In this document: positions 60,733-64,000 of the stretch, in pieces
Layout of the letters: each line of letters begins with the position of its first letter
Numbering within the stretch: position 1 is the stretch's first letter
Assembly: GCF_000426585.1 (NCBI RefSeq)
Contig: NZ_AUFQ01000005.1
Span: 62,001 to 126,000 of the forward strand
Source: Segatella baroniae DSM 16972 = JCM 13447
GTDB taxonomy: Bacteria; Bacteroidota; Bacteroidia; Bacteroidales; Bacteroidaceae
Length of the DNA stretch: 64,000 bases
Direction of reading: 5' to 3'
Translations under genes and position numbers: made by a program
Notes under the pieces: generated by a model
Database searches by the model: none
Seen by the model: the letters and a program-made list of their open reading frames with translations, nothing else
What the model was told of the DNA's origin: nothing

Positions 60733-61481
60733 AAAAGATATTTTCAATGGCATGCGTGGCCATGTTTTCATTGGCCGTTCATGCGCAGCAATGTGGTCTG
60801 GACGACGTGAAGGTTGACGCCCGGTTGGGTTATAACCTTGGAGGAACAGCGCCCGTAGGGCTTCCCGCTTCCATCCGTGAACTGAAAAGTTATGACTTGA
60901 CACCCAGTTTCCTGGTGGGTGTCGACGCCGAAAAGCCGTTGGCAAGCCGTCTGGGCCTGTTGGTGGGCTTGCGTTTGGAAAACAAGGGCATGAACGTTGA
61001 CGCTCGGGTGAAGAACTATCACATGCGAATCAGCAAGGGACAGCAGCAATTGGAAGGACAATTCACGGGCGAGGTGAAGACCAAGATGGCCGAATGGATG
61101 CTCACAGTGCCCCTCCAGGCAGCCTGGCACCCTGCCGAAGCCTGGCGTCTGCGCTTCGGCCCCTACTTGTCATACGTGTTTTCACGCGACTTCTCTGGCT
61201 ATGCGCACGACGGTTATCTGCGCGTGGGCAGTCCAACCGGTGCCAAAGTGGACATCGGCAGTGGGCCCGGGCAGCGGGGCGACTATGACTTTTCGAGTGA
61301 CATGCGCCGTCTGCAATGGGGTGTTTCACTGGGAGCTGATTGGAAATGCTACCGCCGCATGGGCGCATTCGTCGAATTCAACTGGGGGCTGAGCGGCATT
61401 CATCGCTCCAATTTCAAGACCATCGAGCAGACGCTTTATCCTCTTTATGGAACTGTCGGCCTGAATTATAGCCTGAGGTAA
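60729..61481 (+). CDS. Outer-membrane beta-barrel protein (PorT-like)
   Basis: The 250-residue protein has a signal peptide (MKKIFSMACVAMFSLAVHAQ). An eight-strand-type barrel follows with alternating aromatic and polar residues, for example DARLGYNLGG, LGLLVGLRLENKGMNV, WRLRFGPYLSYVFS and GAFVEFNWGLSGI, ending YGTVGLNYSLR. It belongs to the PorT/OMP_b-brl group in style. It overlaps the PCMD lipoprotein gene by 4 bp, so the two surface proteins are probably made in equal amounts and may work together. The ligand is unknown. Confidence 0.82.
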   Translation: MKKIFSMACVAMFSLAVHAQQCGLDDVKVDARLGYNLGGTAPVGLPASIRELKSYDLTPSFLVGVDAEKPLASRLGLLVGLRLENKGMNVDARVKNYHMRISKGQQQLEGQFTGEVKTKMAEWMLTVPLQAAWHPAEAWRLRFGPYLSYVFSRDFSGYAHDGYLRVGSPTGAKVDIGSGPGQRGDYDFSSDMRRLQWGVSLGADWKCYRRMGAFVEFNWGLSGIHRSNFKTIEQTLYPLYGTVGLNYSLR

Positions 61482-61511
61482 GAGACCTTTGGATAAATTA
61501 TATAATAAAAA

Positions 61512-61548
61512 GTGTCATGATGGAACTGGCTTCCAAATGACACCTTTT
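61512..61548 (+). terminator. Terminator after the barrel gene
   Basis: GTGTCAT (61512-61518) pairs with ATGACAC (61537-61543), extended by AAAA/TTTT across a one-base bulge and followed by a T run. It ends the PCMD-barrel transcript and may also serve the convergent marR. Confidence 0.7.
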
Positions 61549-61584
61549 ATTTATTACACTGTTATACCCTTTAACCAAGTATTT

Positions 61585-61959
61585 CTATCCTTGTTCCTCA
61601 ACCTGCTCCGACAGCTTTTGCAGGCTGCATGGCAGCTGTAGGGAGTCGCAGTTGAGCCGGTGGAGTCGCTCTTCTCCTTTGCTTGTAATGCAGAACTTCA
61701 TGCAGCGTCTGTCGTCCTTGCAGGTCTTTCGGCGGATGAGGCCGTCCTTTTCGAGCGACGCGATGACCTTCGACGCGTTCGATGGCGTGAGGTTCAACTC
61801 CTCGGCGATTTCCCCCGACGAGATGTGGGCTTTGTCGGCAACCAGACACAACAGCATGGCCTCATTGATGTTGAGGCCCAACTTCTGTTGGAGCGAGGCC
61901 TCAAACTGCGCGATTGTGCGATAAATGTTTCTGATGCGGCGAATACACTCCTGATTCAT
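61585..61959 (-). CDS. MarR-family transcriptional regulator (paralogue 2)
   Basis: The 124-residue winged-HTH protein has GLNINEAMLLCLVADKAHISSGEIAEELNLTPSNASKVIASLEKDGLIRR and a basic wing DDRRCMKFCIT. It shares many positions with the MarR at 17046-17408, including GLNINE and SKVIASLEK. It is 9 bp after the thioredoxin gene and so made with it. The operon promoter has TTTCC-N3-GGAAA palindromes, suggesting autoregulation. Several Cys (near the N-terminus, in the wing and late) could make it redox-responsive, in keeping with its thioredoxin neighbour; this is inference. Confidence 0.9.
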   Translation of the reverse strand: MNQECIRRIRNIYRTIAQFEASLQQKLGLNINEAMLLCLVADKAHISSGEIAEELNLTPSNASKVIASLEKDGLIRRKTCKDDRRCMKFCITSKGEERLHRLNCDSLQLPCSLQKLSEQVEEQG

Positions 61960-61968
61960 CAGCGGTCT

Positions 61969-62463
61969 TTATTTCAAAAGGGTCGACTTGATGGCCGCTT
62001 CAAGCTGCTGCTTGTTCATTGCGCCAACCTGCATCTGCGGCTGACCATCCTTCGGGATGAAGAGCAGAGAGGGGATGGAGCGAATGCCGAACATGGCGGC
62101 CAGCTCCTGCTGCTGGTCTACGTCGACCTTATAGATGTCCACTTTGCCCGCATACTCGCCGGCCAGTTCCTCCAAGATGGGTGCCGTAGCCTTGCAGGGG
62201 CCACACCAGGTGGCATAGAAGTCGATGATGGCGGGACGTTCGCCTTCAAACACCCACTCTTTCGGGTGCTTCTCAAAGTCCATTACTTTCTTCTTGAACT
62301 CGGCTGTGGTCAATTCTGATACTGTCATATTTCTTTTCTCCTTTACTTTTAGTTCTTTATTTACGTTGTTGTTCTGTTGCTGATTCACTTTGTTTTGCGG
62401 CTTGCAGGCGGCCATTGTCATGGCGGTTGTGGCTGCGAGCAGGAGTAGGGTGGTTTTCTTCAT
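61969..62463 (-). CDS. Thioredoxin-like lipoprotein
   Basis: The 164-residue protein starts MKKTTLLLLAATTAMTMAAC, a signal with a lipobox-like Cys at residue 20. An Asn/Gln/Lys-rich linker precedes a complete thioredoxin fold with active site FYATWCGPCKATAPILEEL, IYKVDVDQQQELAAMFGIRSIPSLLF (cis-Pro in SIP) and a C-terminal helix. It is probably a membrane-attached periplasmic thiol oxidoreductase. An internal Met (MTVSELTTAEF) could also start a cytoplasmic form, but the signal peptide favours export. It is first in the trx-marR operon under the three-palindrome promoter. Confidence 0.9.
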   Translation of the reverse strand: MKKTTLLLLAATTAMTMAACKPQNKVNQQQNNNVNKELKVKEKRNMTVSELTTAEFKKKVMDFEKHPKEWVFEGERPAIIDFYATWCGPCKATAPILEELAGEYAGKVDIYKVDVDQQQELAAMFGIRSIPSLLFIPKDGQPQMQVGAMNKQQLEAAIKSTLLK

Positions 62464-62505
62464 ATCCTTTGGGATGATTGCTGTTTATGTTTGACATTCT
62501 TTTGA

Positions 62506-62622
62506 TTTCCCTTGGAAAACGTTGCAAAGGTAATAGAAGGAAGCGACAGCTACAAATTTCTGATGGAAAATAAATCTAAATTAACTATATTCAGTGTGTT
62601 ATTAACATTTTCCTACGGAAAA
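62506..62622 (-). promoter_or_regulatory. Promoter with three TTTCC-N3-GGAAA-type operators
   Basis: The -7 box TACCTTTG is at 62532-62525 (minus strand). Palindromes are TTTCCCTTGGAAA (62506-62518), TTTCTGATGGAAA (62557-62569, one mismatch) and TTTTCCTACGGAAAA (62608-62622). Centres are about 51 bp apart. The first begins about 6 bp past the -7 box, the same place as at 23984-24046. They are likely operators of one or both MarR proteins. Confidence 0.65.
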
Positions 62623-62662
62623 AAAAGTGATGTGAAAGCAGCCTTTCGTCAGCATGTTTGGG

Positions 62663-62923
62663 CTATGGTATGCGTCCTTCGAGCAAGAGGGAGAAGTTCT
62701 GTTTGTATGCTTCGACCATGGTTTCGTAGTCGGCCGAGCCTTCGGGGCAGGCCTTGAAGATATCGGTGCGGGCGAATGCGGGGTAAATTTCTTCGTAGTA
62801 GTCCAGCATGGCCTGCTTCACGGCACGTGGATTGGTCGCGTCCGCCTTCGCCTCTTGAAGCGTTTGCAGCGCAAACGACCTGAAAAACATCTGTATTTCC
62901 TGTTCCAATTCACTCATTTTCAT
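62663..62923 (-). CDS. Conserved small protein of unknown function, 86 aa
   Basis: The 86-residue soluble acidic protein, probably helical (MSELEQEIQMFFRSFALQTL ... FKACPEGSADYETMVEAY), has no signal peptide or known motif. It overlaps queG by 4 bp (ATGA), so it is co-translated with it. I do not recognise a family. A second ATG two codons later is a possible start. Confidence 0.7.
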   Translation of the reverse strand: MKMSELEQEIQMFFRSFALQTLQEAKADATNPRAVKQAMLDYYEEIYPAFARTDIFKACPEGSADYETMVEAYKQNFSLLLEGRIP

Positions 62924-63957
62924 TCTATATTATCAGTTGTTAGTGCAATGTTGGCGTCGTCATCGCGTTGCCTGTCGCCAGCCTCGCCGCGCATGGCTGC
63001 GTCTATATTACGTTTCAGTCCGGCGTATTTGACCCGTTTCACGGCACTTCCCTTGAAGAGTTTGCGGTATTGCTCCTCAGTCAGTTGCTGCCAATTGGCC
63101 CGCTTCATGCCCAGCAAGTCGGCACTCGGTTGCAGTTCGGGCGTCGTGTTGGGTGTGGCGAAACGGTTCCAGGGGCATGCCGTCTGGCAGCGGTCGCAGC
63201 CATAGATGGTGTTGCCCATGGCCTGTCGCGCCTCTTCCGAAAGCGTTCCACGGTTCTCTATCAGCTGATAGCTCAGACACTGTTCGGCGTTGAACGTGGT
63301 CGAATGGCGGTGGAGGGCTCCCGTCGGGCACGCGTTGACGCACTTGTGGCAGTTGCCGCAGCGGTTGGGCATGGGGCTGTCATATTCCAATTCAGCCGAA
63401 AGGAAGAGTTCGCCCAGGAAGAACATGCTCCCGGCACGGGGAATGATGAGCTGGTGGTTCCGACCGACCCATCCCAGGCCGGCCTTCTCCGCCCAGTAGC
63501 GTTCTAAGACCGGGCCGGAGTCGACGAAGATGCGGCATTTGAGGGTGTCGTCGGCCTGCGGTTGCGCTCCGTCCTCCACCTTCCGATACAGACAGTCGAC
63601 CGCTCCTATGGAGGCGGCCAGCTGCCGCAGCTTGGCTTTCACCACGTCGTGGTAGTCCTTGCCCAGCGCGTAGGCGGCCAACTGGTATTCCTCCTCCGCC
63701 ATGCGCTGCGCCGGCGCGTAGTTCAGAGCCACGCAGACAATGCTTTTTAGCCCCGGCATGAGCAGCCGCGGGTCGAGCCGCTTGTCGGTGTGGTCGGCCA
63801 TATACGCCATGCCGGCATGGTGGCCCTCTTGCAACCACGACTTCAACCGCTGTGCCATCAGCTCGTCCACAGGGCCGGCCTTGGCCATTCCGCATGCAAA
63901 AAAGCCGAGACGGGTGGCCTCGGCTTTGATTCGGTCAGTCAAAAGTCTTGAATTCAT
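62920..63957 (-). CDS. queG: Epoxyqueuosine reductase
   Basis: The 345-residue cobalamin-dependent iron-sulfur enzyme makes the last step to queuosine in tRNA. FGIRS-like N-terminal features include LGFFACGMAKAGPVDELM and CVALNYAPAQRM. Two [4Fe-4S] binding motifs are present: CGNCHKCVNACPTGAL and GCDRCQTACPWN. IFVDSGPVLERYWAEKAGLGWVGRN contains the catalytic Asp region. Some C-terminal extra residues (about 30) are seen compared with other Bacteroidales members. Its start overlaps the 3' end of the upstream gene by 23 bp. Confidence 0.93.
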   Translation of the reverse strand: MNSRLLTDRIKAEATRLGFFACGMAKAGPVDELMAQRLKSWLQEGHHAGMAYMADHTDKRLDPRLLMPGLKSIVCVALNYAPAQRMAEEEYQLAAYALGKDYHDVVKAKLRQLAASIGAVDCLYRKVEDGAQPQADDTLKCRIFVDSGPVLERYWAEKAGLGWVGRNHQLIIPRAGSMFFLGELFLSAELEYDSPMPNRCGNCHKCVNACPTGALHRHSTTFNAEQCLSYQLIENRGTLSEEARQAMGNTIYGCDRCQTACPWNRFATPNTTPELQPSADLLGMKRANWQQLTEEQYRKLFKGSAVKRVKYAGLKRNIDAAMRGEAGDRQRDDDANIALTTDNIE

Positions 63958-64000
63958 ATCCTTGCTCCTTGAGCCATTCGATGGATTTGGGCAGCGCGTA
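63935..64000 (-). CDS. 3' end of a gene, probably polysaccharide deacetylase family
   Basis: The last 21 codons of a gene entering from the right edge read YALPKSIEWLKEQGYEFKTFD before the stop at 63935-63937, written here as YALPKSIEWLKE then QGYEFKTFD. The pattern ALPxxIEWLKxxGYEFxTFD is typical of the C-terminus of NodB-type polysaccharide deacetylases, but only this short part is visible. It overlaps the queG start by 23 bp, so the two are co-translated. Confidence 0.5.
   Translation of the reverse strand, partial: YALPKSIEWLKEQGYEFKTFD

Overview
The window looks like chromosome from a fairly GC-rich Bacteroidota, most likely a Prevotellaceae-type Bacteroidales. This rests on gene content (GldH, PorQ, PorE, an M6 protease with a T9SS-like tail, RicT/PSP1 next to holB, a short primary sigma factor without region 1.1, the purH-mreBCD-mrdA-rodA cluster, DUF6249/ECF/DUF5056, a PCMD lipoprotein) and on promoters. 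Many start regions carry the Bacteroidota -7 box TAnnTTTG, often with a TTG or TTTTG element 19-22 bp upstream. The species cannot be named from this.

Layout. 1-3.8 kb: 5' part of a sugar porter, a metF remnant, then holB-ricT-gldH. 3.9-10.2 kb (minus): purH (cyclohydrolase half only), mreB, mreC, mreD, mrdA, rodA, an elongasome operon. 10.5-16.9 kb: rpoD, a secreted M6 protease, an OPT transporter, a stand-alone structured leader with a 37-aa ORF, and mntP. 17-24 kb (minus): a tripartite RND efflux operon (tolC, adaptor, permease, PII-like protein) with a MarR gene downstream and a small membrane protein upstream. 24-30.4 kb (minus): clpB, tRNA-Ser(GGA), tatD, an unknown gene, a polyprenyl synthase and a TonB-like gene. 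30.4-32.7 kb (plus): porQ, cmk and a possible small RNA. 32.7-40.6 kb (minus): a giant alpha-2-macroglobulin-like protein, a DUF1573 protein, ispH and a bare AraC DNA-binding domain. 40.7-43.2 kb: GH94 cellobiose phosphorylase. 43.3-47.3 kb (minus): an AlwI-like type IIS restriction-modification system with two adenine methyltransferases. 48-51 kb: exbB, a 4-TM protein, two exbD genes and an Lrp-type regulator. 51.1-53.7 kb (minus): rsmF-like, thyA, folA. 53.8-55.4 kb: DUF6249, an ECF sigma factor and DUF5056. 55.4-59.4 kb (minus): topB, porE. 59.5-61.5 kb: a PCMD lipoprotein and an outer-membrane barrel. 61.6-64 kb (minus): a thioredoxin lipoprotein with a second MarR, a small gene, queG, and the tail of a probable polysaccharide deacetylase.

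Three signals stand out. (1) Four arrays of degenerate repeats, each with an exact 22-bp period, lie downstream of rpoD, cmk, a small membrane-protein gene and marR. They point the same way relative to the gene they follow, and in three cases begin within 10 bp of the stop codon. (2) A TTTCC-N3-GGAAA palindrome occurs in matching positions, about 50 bp apart around the -7 box, at the promoters of the thioredoxin-marR operon and of the small gene upstream of the efflux operon. This suggests a shared MarR regulon. (3) A complete promoter - three-hairpin leader - 37-aa ORF - terminator unit lies between the OPT transporter and mntP. Several conserved genes have also lost pieces cleanly: metF is a stub, PurH lacks its AICAR transformylase half, and ClpB lacks about 20-27 residues in its second ATPase domain. 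No CRISPR array, rRNA, insertion sequence or prophage was seen.
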